This document shows positions 34,447-44,028 of a DNA stretch of 64,000 nucleotides, in pieces. Origin of the DNA: Sinimarinibacterium arenosum (GTDB taxonomy: Bacteria; Pseudomonadota; Gammaproteobacteria; Nevskiales; Nevskiaceae). Location: assembly GCF_005047655.1 (NCBI RefSeq), contig NZ_SUKF01000002.1:498930-562929 (forward strand). Reading direction: 5' to 3'. The position numbers were made by a program, and so were the translations under genes. The stretch's first letter is position 1. Each line of letters opens with the position of its first letter. The notes beneath the pieces were generated by a model. That model ran no database searches. It saw nothing but the letters and a program-made list of their open reading frames with translations, and was not told the origin of the DNA.

Positions 34447-35214
34447 TTACATGTTCTCCAGCGTGGTGCTGATGACCCCGCCGTCGACCACCAGTTCGGC
34501 ACCGGAAATGTAGCTGGCATAAGGCGAGCACAGGTACAGCACGGCATCGGCAATATCGTCGGCGCGACCCAGCCGCCGCAGCGGGATGTGCGTCGCCAGT
34601 TCGCGCTTGATCGTTTCCAGCGCCTCGCCTTCGCCATAGGCACGCAGGATCGGCGTATCGATGAATCCCGGCAGAATCACATTGGAGCGAACGCCGGGGT
34701 GCTCCTTGACCAGATCGTGGGTGAACTTGACCAGGCCAGCCTTGCACGCGCTGTAGCAGGCATGACCCGCGGCCTGGATCACCGCCGCGATCGACGCGAT
34801 GTTGACGATGCAGCCACCGCTGCGCTCGAGCATCGGCAGCGCCGCCCGCGCTGCCAGCATCGGCCCTTTCAGCAGCACGTTGAACTGGAGGTCGATCGCG
34901 TCTTCGCTCAGCTCGGCGATCGATTGCAGTCGCGCCAGTCCGGCGTTGTTGATCAGTGCATCGAGACGTCCATGCTGCAATTCGATCCAGGCGATGCCCT
35001 CACCAATGGCGGGGGCGCTGCCGGCATCGAGCTGGCGCGTGACCCAGCGCGCCGCGACGTCCGGCTCCACCTCGATCGCGGCGAGCGCAGCGGCATCGAT
35101 GTCGGTCGCCACCACCGTCGCGCCGGCGCCAAGGAACTGCCGCGCGATCGCCAGTCCGATACCCGATGCGGCGCCTGTGACCAGCACCACTTTGCCGTCG
35201 AACTCAAATGCCAT
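34447..35214 (-). CDS. SDR family oxidoreductase
   Basis: This 255-residue classical short-chain dehydrogenase has TGAASGIG (residues 14-21), LINNAGLA, NIASIAAV and the Tyr-x3-Lys YSACK, and ends with the usual SGAELVVDGG. It oxidises or reduces an alcohol/ketone with NAD(P)(H); the substrate is not evident. The ATG at 35214 is six bases after GAGGAG; an upstream in-frame ATG would add 87 codons of non-SDR sequence. It is 127 bp upstream of the MDR reductase on the same strand. Confidence 0.93.
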   Translation of the reverse strand: MAFEFDGKVVLVTGAASGIGLAIARQFLGAGATVVATDIDAAALAAIEVEPDVAARWVTRQLDAGSAPAIGEGIAWIELQHGRLDALINNAGLARLQSIAELSEDAIDLQFNVLLKGPMLAARAALPMLERSGGCIVNIASIAAVIQAAGHACYSACKAGLVKFTHDLVKEHPGVRSNVILPGFIDTPILRAYGEGEALETIKRELATHIPLRRLGRADDIADAVLYLCSPYASYISGAELVVDGGVISTTLENM

Positions 35215-35514
35215 GTCCTTCTCCTCGTCAGTTTGGGGTGGCTGACCGGACGACAGCCGACCTGATGTCTGCCGCAGTCTGCGCAGCATCGGGTGGTGCA
35301 GCCCTACCCCTATGGGCGGTGTCGCGCGGCATGTACGCCCGAGGCGGCGATGGCATCGAGCGGTGGGCGCCGGGTCCACGGGTCCAGGGCGCGCGCCTGT
35401 CACGGCAATACCCCATCGGGACAGGCAGCGCCTGCGTGGTGACGCTGTGCGGACGCAGCGACACCCGAGACACATGGAACCCGTGCGGGCGCACGGGTAG
35501 CGGACCGGAACAGC
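35215..35514. other. 300-bp gap between the SDR and DUF1329 genes
   Basis: No gene is supported. Around 35300-35330 is CCCTACCCCTATGGGCGG, which on the minus strand (CCGCCCATAGGGGTAGGG) loosely resembles the 16-bp motif seen upstream of neighbouring genes. The size of the gap suggests that the SDR has its own promoter. Confidence 0.5.
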
Positions 35515-36894
35515 TCAGCTGCGCGCCAGGCGCGTCAGTGCGTTCTTGGTCAGATAGCGCTCGTAAGTGTCGGGGTTGTTGACCAGCATCTGGTGCCCGC
35601 CACTGACTTCCTTGACCTGCTCAAGGCGCGTCATGCGACCGGTCTGCACATCGAAAGCATGCACGTGCCCCCACGACCAGTACGGATGCGCGCCGTCCAT
35701 CACCGACTTTTCGCCCGCTTCGTAAAGGCCGTAGGCGCCGTCAAAGGAGCGGAACACGTCGCCGCGTCGGTCGTAGGACACCATCGCCACCGGCAACAGC
35801 GTGCGTGCGTCAAACCACACGCGCTTCTTCGCTACCGGCGCGCGTGGAAACTTCACCGGCTCGGCGTCGACGATGATCGTCTCCGGCACCAGCTCGACCT
35901 CGGTATCCCAGAACATCTGACCGTCCTTGCCGCCATGGGTGCTGTGCTCCCAGTTCGGATGCCCGGGATTCCAGCCGCCGGAAATGCCGGCCAGCAGCGG
36001 CCCGCGCCCGACGATGGTGTAGTTGCCCCAGGTATGCAGCGGATCGCCCGCGGCCCAGGCATCGGACAGATACAGTGAGCCGCCCGGCACCAGCGGCTCG
36101 AAGCGCTGATCGGTCGGAAACTGGCGGATGCGCTTGAATGCCGGAATGTAGCCGTACAGTTCCGGGAAGGTGTTCTGGTCGTAATCCCAGATATTCAGAT
36201 ACGAGGTACCGAGGAAATCGTTCGGCGCCGTGAAGACGATGCTCTGATAGCGCAACTTGTCCTCGTGGCCGGGCCAGTACGGCTTGGGATCCATGCTGAC
36301 GCGCGCAATCGGCGACAGCTCGGCCCAGGCGCCTTCGTAGCGATAGGCCAGCGAGCCGTCGGGATCAAGGTCATATTCCTTGAACGCATACAGCGATGCG
36401 TCGTGTCGACCCCAGCTCATTGTCTGCCCCGCGAAGACCTCGAGCGCCGATTGCGGGTCCGGAAACGGCGAGCCGCCGATCCAGGGCTTGCCGTCGTCGT
36501 TGACGACATTGCCGCGGGCATCAAAGCGCGCGCGTCCCTTGTTGCGGAAGGTCGCCTCCAGATATTCCCATGGGCTCAGACGCATCACATCGGTGGTGGT
36601 GGGAACCACCTTGAGCTGACGCCCGAGTTTGCGCACCTGATAGAGCTTGGCCGGCTCCATCAGATCCGCCACCAGATCGACATTGTCGGCGGTGATCAGA
36701 TCGCCGGACTTGATCTTGCCGTGGGTATAGGCATCAAGCGACAGCAGTTCATCAGGATAGGCCTTGGTGATATCGCCACTGGCCGCCATGGCCTTGTACA
36801 GCGGCATCAGCACCCCGGTTGCCAGCACGCCGCGCAGCATCTGCCCCAGAAAGTGACGGCGGCTGTAGCCGCCGTCATATCGTCTTATGTGCAT
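35515..36894 (-). CDS. DUF1329 protein with Tat signal (paralogue 1)
   Basis: The 459-residue protein starts with a twin-arginine signal, YSRRHFLGQMLRG, so it is exported folded. DUF1329 proteins are related to the LolA/LolB lipoprotein-carrier fold and are thought to bind hydrophobic cargo in the periplasm. Conserved stretches shared with the second paralogue include AYPDELLS, YLSDAWAAGDP, TWGNYTIVGR and KKRVWFDARTLLP. The ATG at 36894 has GGAG five bases upstream; the longer frame from 36969 hides the Tat motif. It is the last gene of the RND-DUF1329-YCF48-DUF1302-DUF1329 series. Confidence 0.9.
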   Translation of the reverse strand: MHIRRYDGGYSRRHFLGQMLRGVLATGVLMPLYKAMAASGDITKAYPDELLSLDAYTHGKIKSGDLITADNVDLVADLMEPAKLYQVRKLGRQLKVVPTTTDVMRLSPWEYLEATFRNKGRARFDARGNVVNDDGKPWIGGSPFPDPQSALEVFAGQTMSWGRHDASLYAFKEYDLDPDGSLAYRYEGAWAELSPIARVSMDPKPYWPGHEDKLRYQSIVFTAPNDFLGTSYLNIWDYDQNTFPELYGYIPAFKRIRQFPTDQRFEPLVPGGSLYLSDAWAAGDPLHTWGNYTIVGRGPLLAGISGGWNPGHPNWEHSTHGGKDGQMFWDTEVELVPETIIVDAEPVKFPRAPVAKKRVWFDARTLLPVAMVSYDRRGDVFRSFDGAYGLYEAGEKSVMDGAHPYWSWGHVHAFDVQTGRMTRLEQVKEVSGGHQMLVNNPDTYERYLTKNALTRLARS

Positions 36895-36957
36895 CGCTGC
36901 TCCCGGTGTCGCATCACCCGCGACGGGCTTTGGCATCCCTTCCGTAAAGAGAGTGCA

Positions 36958-36978
36958 CGGCGGCGACACGCGCCGCCG
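36958..36978 (-). terminator. Hairpin between the DUF1302 and DUF1329 genes
   Basis: CGGCGGCG (36958-36965) and CGCCGCCG (36971-36978) form a perfect 8-bp stem with loop ACACG, 26 bp after the DUF1302 stop. There is no T-run; partial termination between the two genes is possible. Confidence 0.45.
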
Positions 36979-36992
36979 GCACTAACGGGGGG
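36977..36992 (-). promoter_or_regulatory. Recurrent 16-bp motif, weaker site D
   Basis: On the minus strand CCCCCCGTTAGTGCCG shares the 10-mer CCCGTTAGTG with site C and 12 of 16 positions overall. It is 83 bp before the DUF1329 start, but it overlaps the edge of a hairpin, so it is the least secure copy. Confidence 0.3.
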
Positions 36993-37003
36993 AGAACCGT
37001 GCA

Positions 37004-38929
37004 TCAAAATTGGTAGCTGACCCTCAACGCCAACTCGTCGGCCCATTCCGCGGACGACAAGGCGTTGCTGTTGGGATTGCCGCTGACCGTGTCGATGTAG
37101 TTGTAGAACGCCTCGACGGTGAAATTGCCGTTGGGCTTCCAGCGCACCGCCGGCTGCAGCAACAGCCCACCTTCGGCGTCATACAGCGCAGCGAAATCGG
37201 CACGCCAGACCAGACTTGGGAACGGTTGCTGGAACGCCAGCACCAGATAGTTCGAACCGTGATCGATGCCCCCTGTGGTCGAGATGGACTCTTCCGGGGT
37301 CGCGCCGAAGCCACTCAGATGCCGGCCGAAGATGTCGCTCTCGGACTTGTGCATGTACTGAAACACAAAGTACGTGGCCGGGAACGCCTGCGTGAAACGG
37401 TGGTACTTCTCCATCACCAGCGCAGTGGTCCATTCGTCATGCTCGATGAATTTCTGTCCGAGCGTGATATTGGTGAACTTGCGATCCGGCACATAGGTGG
37501 CTTCGAGATTGATGATCAGCTGATCCAGGAAGGACCCCGGTTCGCCGAGTACCACGTAGCTGGTGCCCAATCCGAAGACGCGTTCGCGGAAGTACTGACG
37601 TTCGATGTGCCCCCGCAAACCGCCCGACAGCTGGAAGAACAGATCCAGCTCACGGCGCGCAGCTTCGTCAGAGTCGACCGGCTGCGCCAGCAGCAGCGCG
37701 GTCGCCGGGAAGTCCTCGATGGACGCGTTCAGCCCCTCACGCGCATCGAGACGTGCCATCGCCGCGTAGGTGAACCATTCTTCCGCCGAATGCACGCCGG
37801 TGGGGTCGACCTCGAAGGGGGTCTGCGCCAGGATCGCCCCGGTCGCGGGAATGCTCCCGCCCAGCAGATCGACCACACCCTGCAGGATGTTGCCGAGATT
37901 GTCGGTCAAGCCCGGAATCACATTGGGCAGCTCGCCCGGCAACCCGCGATTAACGTCCGACTTGGTCCAGCGGAACACCCCGTCGGGGTTGTAGCGATAG
38001 GCATAGATCGCCTGCACGCCGAAGTCGCCAATACTGCCGCGAATGCGCGCGCCATAGTTGATCTTGTCGCTGTAGTCATCGTAGTAGTCGCGTACCGTGA
38101 ACTGCGATGCGATGACGTTGTACGGCGTGTTGGCGTTGCTATAAATGGTGGACTGGAATTTCTGCGCGAAGCTGTCCAGTTCCCAGCTCTCGCTGAGCTG
38201 GTAGGACACGCGCAGTCCCAATGCTGGCACACGCTTGTCCGAATATTCCTCCGAAGCAAAGTCGAGAATCGAGTGACGCCGGAAGTCCAGGCCGTTGGGC
38301 ACGTCGAGCACCCGGAAGAACAGCGCCTGGCCCCAGGCAATCTGCTGATTGCCGGCACGGATCAGCAGCGGGCCGTTCTGATAATCGACATACAGCGTCG
38401 GGATGTCGACCATGTAGTCGCGGCCCGCCCATTCCATTGGATTGGCGCGCCCGCCGCCTTCGATCGCGTACTCGAAATAATTCGGTTCCTGGTAGAAGTT
38501 GCAGCAGGCCTGACTGTCGACCTGCCGCGGATTGAACTCGTCGTAGATCACCGGATCGAAGATCGCGCGCACGCTGCCGATCAGGTTGAAGTTAGAGCTG
38601 ATCTTGTAGCCGAGGTCCAGACGCCCGCGCACGTACATCAGATTGAAGTCGTTGTCGGTCTCGGCAACCTGCCGCGTCTCCACGTCATTGAACAGACCGA
38701 CTTCACTGGGCGGAATGCCGCCGCTGCGCTCGACTGCAACTCCATTGAAGAGATTGCCGCCCTGATTGAACGGATTCTCGTCGCCACCCAGCTTGTAGGC
38801 CGACTCGAACCGCAGGAAGCCGCTGAAATTCAGGTTGCCGAATCCACCATCGGCCAAGGCGTTACCCGACATTGCCGCAATGACGGCCACAACCGCGCTC
38901 TTGGCGAACTTCATCGATTGAAGGTCCAT
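37004..38929 (-). CDS. DUF1302 outer-membrane protein
   Basis: The 641-residue product has a signal peptide (MKFAKSAVVAVIAAMSGNAL) and a barrel-like composition ending in WADELALRVSYQF with terminal Phe. Features of DUF1302 are GFLRFESAYKLG, YEFNPR-type loops, NQQIAWGQALFFRVLDVPNG, and TNITLGQKFIEHDEW. Such proteins are predicted outer-membrane channels that accompany DUF1329 and RND genes in clusters for hydrophobic compounds. The start at 38929 is placed ten bases after AGAGGAG; an alternative is Met six codons in. It follows the YCF48 gene by 92 bp. Confidence 0.9.
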   Translation of the reverse strand: MDLQSMKFAKSAVVAVIAAMSGNALADGGFGNLNFSGFLRFESAYKLGGDENPFNQGGNLFNGVAVERSGGIPPSEVGLFNDVETRQVAETDNDFNLMYVRGRLDLGYKISSNFNLIGSVRAIFDPVIYDEFNPRQVDSQACCNFYQEPNYFEYAIEGGGRANPMEWAGRDYMVDIPTLYVDYQNGPLLIRAGNQQIAWGQALFFRVLDVPNGLDFRRHSILDFASEEYSDKRVPALGLRVSYQLSESWELDSFAQKFQSTIYSNANTPYNVIASQFTVRDYYDDYSDKINYGARIRGSIGDFGVQAIYAYRYNPDGVFRWTKSDVNRGLPGELPNVIPGLTDNLGNILQGVVDLLGGSIPATGAILAQTPFEVDPTGVHSAEEWFTYAAMARLDAREGLNASIEDFPATALLLAQPVDSDEAARRELDLFFQLSGGLRGHIERQYFRERVFGLGTSYVVLGEPGSFLDQLIINLEATYVPDRKFTNITLGQKFIEHDEWTTALVMEKYHRFTQAFPATYFVFQYMHKSESDIFGRHLSGFGATPEESISTTGGIDHGSNYLVLAFQQPFPSLVWRADFAALYDAEGGLLLQPAVRWKPNGNFTVEAFYNYIDTVSGNPNSNALSSAEWADELALRVSYQF

Positions 38930-39021
38930 ATAGTTATTGCTCCTCTTTGTAATGCCCGCCGCTGCACTTGCCCCTACCCCACCGCCGGCCGGCTCCGGAT
39001 CAAACCTCGAGCGACATCGGA

Positions 39022-39999
39022 TCAGCTGCCATCGCCGACGCGTGCAATCCGCTCGGTCTGCCCCACCACGATCACATCCCTGCTGTCTGCCGCCGAAGCG
39101 GTGCCGACGTACCAAACCCGTCCGACATCGCCATCCCGCACCTGCTGCCAGCTCGCACCGTCGTCTTCACTCACCAGCATCTCGCGCATGCCGGGGACCA
39201 CCACGCGACCATCCTCTGCGGCGTAGACACCCAGCAAATTGGCGTTGGTCGGCACATCGACATGCGTCCACTGCTCTCCGCCGTCGACTGTCTTCAGCAG
39301 CGTGCCGGTCTGGCCCACGGCATAACCGACACCGTCGGCGCGAACGTGGATCGCGAACAGAGAGGCGTCCCCCTGGTTGCGTCGGCTCCAGCTCAGGCCG
39401 CCATCGGCGCTCTGCAGAATCAGCCCGGACTCGCCGACCACCAGAAACCGGTTCTCACCCAGGGCCTGTACCGCGTACAGGTGCGGCTCCAGTCCGCCGT
39501 CGATCAACGAGGCCCAGTCGACCGGGACCGCACTCCACTGCCGTCCGCCGTCTTCGGAGCGCAGCACAACACCGAAGGACCCGACCGCAACCGCGTGGCC
39601 TGACGCGTCGACGTCGACGCCCATCAGGCGCTCCTGGGTTCCGGTGGCAACCGTCGACCACCGCCCGTCAGCGCTGCGCACCGTGGCAATGCCCATCTGA
39701 CCTACCGCGATCCGGTTGCTACCGTTGACCGCGACTGCCAGCAGCGTCAGCTTGGTATCTGTCGGCTCCGGGGCCCAGCTCGCGCCGCCATCGGCGCTGC
39801 GCATGACACGACCTTCAGCGCCAACGGTGTAGCCTTCCCCGCCGGCGAAGGCGACATCGAACAGTGCGCGATGCGCGGTACCGATCTGCACACGCTGCAA
39901 TTGCATCGCCGACGCCGGCCACGGCGCTGCAAGCGTTGCCAGCAGGACTCCGGCCGCAACGGCATGACGATGCAGACTGCTGAACGAAATACGCTTCAT
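39022..39999 (-). CDS. YCF48/BNR-repeat beta-propeller, periplasmic
   Basis: The 325-residue secreted protein has a signal peptide (RHAVAAGVLLATLAAPWPAS, then AMQ) and about six repeats of the type 'S.DGG..W', for example RSADGGASW, RSEDGGRQW, QSADGGLSW, KTVDGGEQW and VSEDDGASW. This is the YCF48/photosystem-assembly-like propeller fold. In DUF1302/DUF1329/RND clusters it is almost always present and is thought to act as a periplasmic scaffold. GGAGG sits six bases before the ATG at 39999. It is 63 bp downstream of the second DUF1329 gene. Confidence 0.9.
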   Translation of the reverse strand: MKRISFSSLHRHAVAAGVLLATLAAPWPASAMQLQRVQIGTAHRALFDVAFAGGEGYTVGAEGRVMRSADGGASWAPEPTDTKLTLLAVAVNGSNRIAVGQMGIATVRSADGRWSTVATGTQERLMGVDVDASGHAVAVGSFGVVLRSEDGGRQWSAVPVDWASLIDGGLEPHLYAVQALGENRFLVVGESGLILQSADGGLSWSRRNQGDASLFAIHVRADGVGYAVGQTGTLLKTVDGGEQWTHVDVPTNANLLGVYAAEDGRVVVPGMREMLVSEDDGASWQQVRDGDVGRVWYVGTASAADSRDVIVVGQTERIARVGDGS

Positions 40000-40062
40000 C
40001 GAAAACCTCCAGCCTGCGCCGCCGGCTCGCGGCCAGCGGCGCAGCGCATGTGGTGACAGCAC

Positions 40063-41439
40063 TCAGGTGCCCAGACGCTGAATCGCGGTCGTCGTCATGA
40101 ACTTGTTGTAGACGTCGTCGCTGCCGGCCGAGAGCTCGCTCTTGTAGCCGCCCGAGCAGCTCTCGGTATGCATGATCCGGCTCATGCGATTGGACTGGAC
40201 GTCGTGGCTGTGCAGGTACGTCCACGACCAGTCCGGATTGCCGTTGGCATCCTTGATCACCGTGCCGCCATCCTCGTACCGCGACCAGCCTGCCTCGAAC
40301 GATTTCCACACATCGCCGCGCCGGTCGAAGGTGTTGTAGGCAACAAACAGCTGATTGCGGGTATCGATCCAGATGCGCTTCTTGCCAACCGGTGAACGCG
40401 GATACCCAGTAGGCTCGGCCTCGAGCACGATGCACTCCGGCACCAGCTGCATCTTGCTGTCCCAGAACGTCTTGCCCTTGGGCCCACCATGGGTGCCTGC
40501 TTCCCAGTTCTTCTTCGAGCCCGAGAAATTCCCGGCCACCGCACCCAGCATCGGCTGGCGACCGACGATCTTGTAGTTGCCCCAGGTCAACATCGGATCG
40601 CCTGCGGCCCAGGCATCAGACAGGAACCAGGTCACGCCGGGCACGAGCGGCTCGAAGCGCTGATTGGTCGGGAACTGACGCACACGCTTGAACGCCGGCA
40701 GATAGCCGTACAGGTCCGGGAACTTGTTCTGATCGTAGTGCCAGGAGCTGAGAAACGCGGTACCGCCGATGTCATTGGGCGCCGTGAACCACACCGACTG
40801 GAAACGCAGCATGTCGGCCTTGTTCTGGAACACGGTGCCGTCGAGACGACCCGTGGCCTGCAGCTCGGCCCAGACAAAATCGTACTGATAGGCCTCACTG
40901 CCGTCCGGCGCGATGTCCCATTGCCGGATCGCATACTGGCAGTAGTCGTGACGCCCCCACGACAGCGTGATGTTGGCGATCACTTCTTCGCCGGTTTTCG
41001 GGTCGGGGAACGGCAACCCGCCGATCCACGCTTTCTTGCCCGGCGCGTAGATATTTCCATCCGCACCGATCTCGGCCTTGCCCTGGTTCTTCAGCGTCGC
41101 TTCGAGGAACGCGTTGGGAAACAGCACCGAAGCGTCCTTGACCGATTCAACGATCTCGATGCGGCGGCCCATTTCCTTCACCTGCATGTAGGAAATAGGA
41201 TCGAGCAGATCCTTGACCACATCGACGTTGGCCGCCGTGATGAAATCACCCGGCTTGATCTTGCCCTTGGTGTACATCTCGATCGACAGCAACTCATCGG
41301 GATACGCCTTGCTGATGTCCGCACCGTTGGCAATCAGCGGCCACATCGGTGCCAACACACCCGCGGACGCGATGCCCTTGAGCGTCTTCTCCATGAACAT
41401 GCGACGCGAATAATTGAAGTCGTATTTCCTGATATGCAT
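40063..41439 (-). CDS. DUF1329 protein with Tat signal (paralogue 2)
   Basis: The 458-residue protein begins with a twin-arginine motif, YSRRMFMEKTLKG, after MHIRKYDF, and GGAGGAG is six bases before the ATG. It shares the DUF1329 core with paralogue 1: AYPDELLSIEMYTKGKIKPG, FPTNQRFEPLVPG, WFLSDAWAAGDP, GKKRIWIDTRNQL. The pair presumably arose by duplication and may carry different cargo or work as a relay between the RND transporter upstream and the DUF1302 channel downstream. It is 75 bp after the RND gene. Confidence 0.92.
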   Translation of the reverse strand: MHIRKYDFNYSRRMFMEKTLKGIASAGVLAPMWPLIANGADISKAYPDELLSIEMYTKGKIKPGDFITAANVDVVKDLLDPISYMQVKEMGRRIEIVESVKDASVLFPNAFLEATLKNQGKAEIGADGNIYAPGKKAWIGGLPFPDPKTGEEVIANITLSWGRHDYCQYAIRQWDIAPDGSEAYQYDFVWAELQATGRLDGTVFQNKADMLRFQSVWFTAPNDIGGTAFLSSWHYDQNKFPDLYGYLPAFKRVRQFPTNQRFEPLVPGVTWFLSDAWAAGDPMLTWGNYKIVGRQPMLGAVAGNFSGSKKNWEAGTHGGPKGKTFWDSKMQLVPECIVLEAEPTGYPRSPVGKKRIWIDTRNQLFVAYNTFDRRGDVWKSFEAGWSRYEDGGTVIKDANGNPDWSWTYLHSHDVQSNRMSRIMHTESCSGGYKSELSAGSDDVYNKFMTTTAIQRLGT

Positions 41440-41514
41440 GTGTAGCTCCTCCGGGTATCTGATTCCCTGATGACGCTCGCAATGACCCGAGTACGGGCTT
41501 GAAACCGACAGCGC

Positions 41515-44028
41515 CTATCCCGCCGCCGGCGACGGGTCCACGGTGGACTCCGTACCCGACGGGTATGACGGCGTGGATGCACCGGGCCCGACCGCCTCGC
41601 GCCGATGCGCGGCGCCATGGCCCGATGATGTGAACTTGGAGAGGTCGACGCTCTCGCCAACCAGCAGATCGTTGCGGCTGACAAACTTGGGCTTGATCAG
41701 CCACACCAACAGTGGCACCACGACCAGCGCAATGACCATGTTGATCAGCATCGTCAGCACCAGCAGCAGACCCATGTCGGCCAGGAACTTCAGGCCGGAC
41801 AGGAAGTACCACGGTGCAATACCCAGCAGCATGATGGTGGCGGTGAACATGATCGCCTTGCCGGTGGTCGTCAGCGCCGAAGTGATCGCGCCGCCGTAGT
41901 CCGGATTCTCGGCATCGAATTCCTCGCACACCCGGCTCAGCAGATAGATTCCGTAATCGATGCCGACGCCGACGCCGATGGCCGCAACCATCAGCGAATT
42001 GATATCCAGGCCGACGCCCATCGCCGACATCGTCGCAACCAGAATCATGTTCGACAGGTTGACCGGAATCAGCAGCACGATGCCGGCGACAACCGAGCGA
42101 TAGGCCAAACTGCACACCACCAGAATGACCAGATTCAGGAACGCCAGGATGCGCCATTCGTAGGCAGCGACCGTGTCATTCATCGCCTGTTGCAGGGCGA
42201 TCGTGCCAGTGCCCAGACGCACGCGGAACGCGTCGTGGTCGATGCCCACCGCATCGACCGCCTTGCGTGCGCTGGCAAGAGCGGCGTCAACCGTTTCCTG
42301 CTTGTTGTCCTTGTACCAGAGCGACACGGTCGAATTCTGTTGTTCGAAGTCGACCACATGCGAGAACGCCTTGGCACTGCTGCCGAGCATGATGGCCGTG
42401 GCTGCGGCGTTGACCGCCTCCGGCGTGCGATCAACCGCCAGCCATTTCGGGTTGCCGCCCGCATACAGACGATTGCCTTCGGCCAGATAGTCGGCAAACG
42501 ACAGGGTTGCCCGAGGCGGCGCGTCACCTTCTTCGATCAGGCCCTGCAGCGCCTGCATCGTGAATACGGTATCGGCCTGACGCGCAACCCGATTCGGGTT
42601 CTTGGCATCCTTGGCCTCCAGCACGATCTCCAGCGTGTTCACACCCGGGAAATTGCTGTTGATACTCGAGACCGCGGTGTTGAATTCCGAGTCTTCCCAC
42701 AGCAGATTGCTGCCTTCAACAGGATTACCGATCTTGACCTGCGCCGAGCTGTACAGCGCCAGCAGACCAACAACCACGAGCACCGCCGTGGTGACGCGCG
42801 CAGTGCGGCCGTAGGTCAGCTTCGCGAGTCCGCGCAAGACGTGCTTGATGCCCGCGTGTACACCACCCTGTCCGGTCTTGCCGATGATGCGATCGATGTT
42901 CTTCGGCGGCGGCAGTACCGACAACAGCAGCGGTGCCAGAATCACACCGGTCGGAATCAGCATCATTGCCCAGAAACCGCAGAACAGCGCAAAACGCTCC
43001 ATCGCGGGAATCGGCGCCAGTGCGATCAGGAAAATGCCGGCAGCGTCGGTCACGATGCCGAGAATGCTGGGCGCCATCATCACGCTGGTGGTGATCTTGG
43101 CAGCCTCGACGCGATCACCCACTTCCGCATAAATCTCGTAATAGCGCTCGGCGAACTGCACGCAGTGACTGAACGATCGTGCAACGAGCAACAGCGGCAC
43201 GATCATCAGCAACGGTTCAATCGGCGAGTGCAACCAGCCTGCAAACCCGAAGCCCCAGATCGCACAGACCGCGCTGGCGATCAGCGGTGTCAGCACGCCG
43301 GCGACGTTCTGCATGTAGATGACCAGCGCCAGCACCAGAGCGCTCAGGGTCACGGCAAAGATCAGAATCATCTGGGCTTCATACTGATAGACCCATCCGG
43401 TCAGCGCCGGCTGTCCAGCCAGGTGAACGTCGTGATGTTCGTCACGCCCCTGTTCGACCAGCCCCTGTACGTAGTCGAAAGCTTCACCGTAGTCGAGTCT
43501 GGATTCGATGAACGTCGCATTGATCAGCGTGCTCGATCCATCCGTCGAAACCAGAAAATTGCGTACAGCCGGCGAGCTTTCCAAACGCTCACGGAACTGC
43601 GCGAGCTCCTCCGCTGACTGCGGAACATGGTCTTCCATCAACGGCCGCACATCGATGCCGTAAGGCGTCGCCTCGGCATACCGCGCCTTCTCGGTCGCGA
43701 TCGACAGCACCTGGTCGTGATCGACACCCGGCGCGAGATCGATATCGCGGGTGAACTTCCAGACTTTCTGCAGGGTTTCGGTGTTGTAAATGTCACCGTC
43801 CTTGCGCTGGATCATCACCGTCATCGTCAACGGATTTCCGAAATTCGGGTGATCGCGGTAGGTCTCGGCATATGGATGGCCGACCGGCAGGAGATCAGAA
43901 AAAATCGTCTTGAGCTGGACATTCGGCAGACCGGCGCCGAGAAAGATCGTGATACCGATCAGAATTGCCGCAGAAATCCATCGGTGACCGAGAAACCACT
44001 GGGCAATTGCGTAGCGAATCGTGCGCAT
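41515..44028 (-). CDS. RND superfamily (MMPL/HpnN-type) transporter
   Basis: The 837-residue inner-membrane protein has the duplicated RND layout: one membrane helix (HRWISAAILIGITIFLGAGL), a periplasmic domain (about 40-220), five or six helices, a second helix-domain pair (about 410-620), and a final helix bundle with LDINSLMVAAIGVGVGIDYG and TSALTTTGKAIMFTATIMLL. MMPL/HpnN relatives export lipids or hopanoids rather than drugs. The C-terminal tail (about 50 residues) is hydrophilic. It is the first gene of a five-gene minus-strand series with DUF1329, YCF48 and DUF1302 genes. Motif site C lies 235 bp upstream. Confidence 0.93.
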   Translation of the reverse strand: MRTIRYAIAQWFLGHRWISAAILIGITIFLGAGLPNVQLKTIFSDLLPVGHPYAETYRDHPNFGNPLTMTVMIQRKDGDIYNTETLQKVWKFTRDIDLAPGVDHDQVLSIATEKARYAEATPYGIDVRPLMEDHVPQSAEELAQFRERLESSPAVRNFLVSTDGSSTLINATFIESRLDYGEAFDYVQGLVEQGRDEHHDVHLAGQPALTGWVYQYEAQMILIFAVTLSALVLALVIYMQNVAGVLTPLIASAVCAIWGFGFAGWLHSPIEPLLMIVPLLLVARSFSHCVQFAERYYEIYAEVGDRVEAAKITTSVMMAPSILGIVTDAAGIFLIALAPIPAMERFALFCGFWAMMLIPTGVILAPLLLSVLPPPKNIDRIIGKTGQGGVHAGIKHVLRGLAKLTYGRTARVTTAVLVVVGLLALYSSAQVKIGNPVEGSNLLWEDSEFNTAVSSINSNFPGVNTLEIVLEAKDAKNPNRVARQADTVFTMQALQGLIEEGDAPPRATLSFADYLAEGNRLYAGGNPKWLAVDRTPEAVNAAATAIMLGSSAKAFSHVVDFEQQNSTVSLWYKDNKQETVDAALASARKAVDAVGIDHDAFRVRLGTGTIALQQAMNDTVAAYEWRILAFLNLVILVVCSLAYRSVVAGIVLLIPVNLSNMILVATMSAMGVGLDINSLMVAAIGVGVGIDYGIYLLSRVCEEFDAENPDYGGAITSALTTTGKAIMFTATIMLLGIAPWYFLSGLKFLADMGLLLVLTMLINMVIALVVVPLLVWLIKPKFVSRNDLLVGESVDLSKFTSSGHGAAHRREAVGPGASTPSYPSGTESTVDPSPAAG

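Noticed and set aside
37010-39226. 738-codon open frame on the plus strand
   Set aside because: It lies fully antisense to the DUF1302 gene and is Arg/His/Gln-rich with no domain. High-GC DNA gives long antisense frames; the minus-strand protein has a signal peptide and ribosome binding site.
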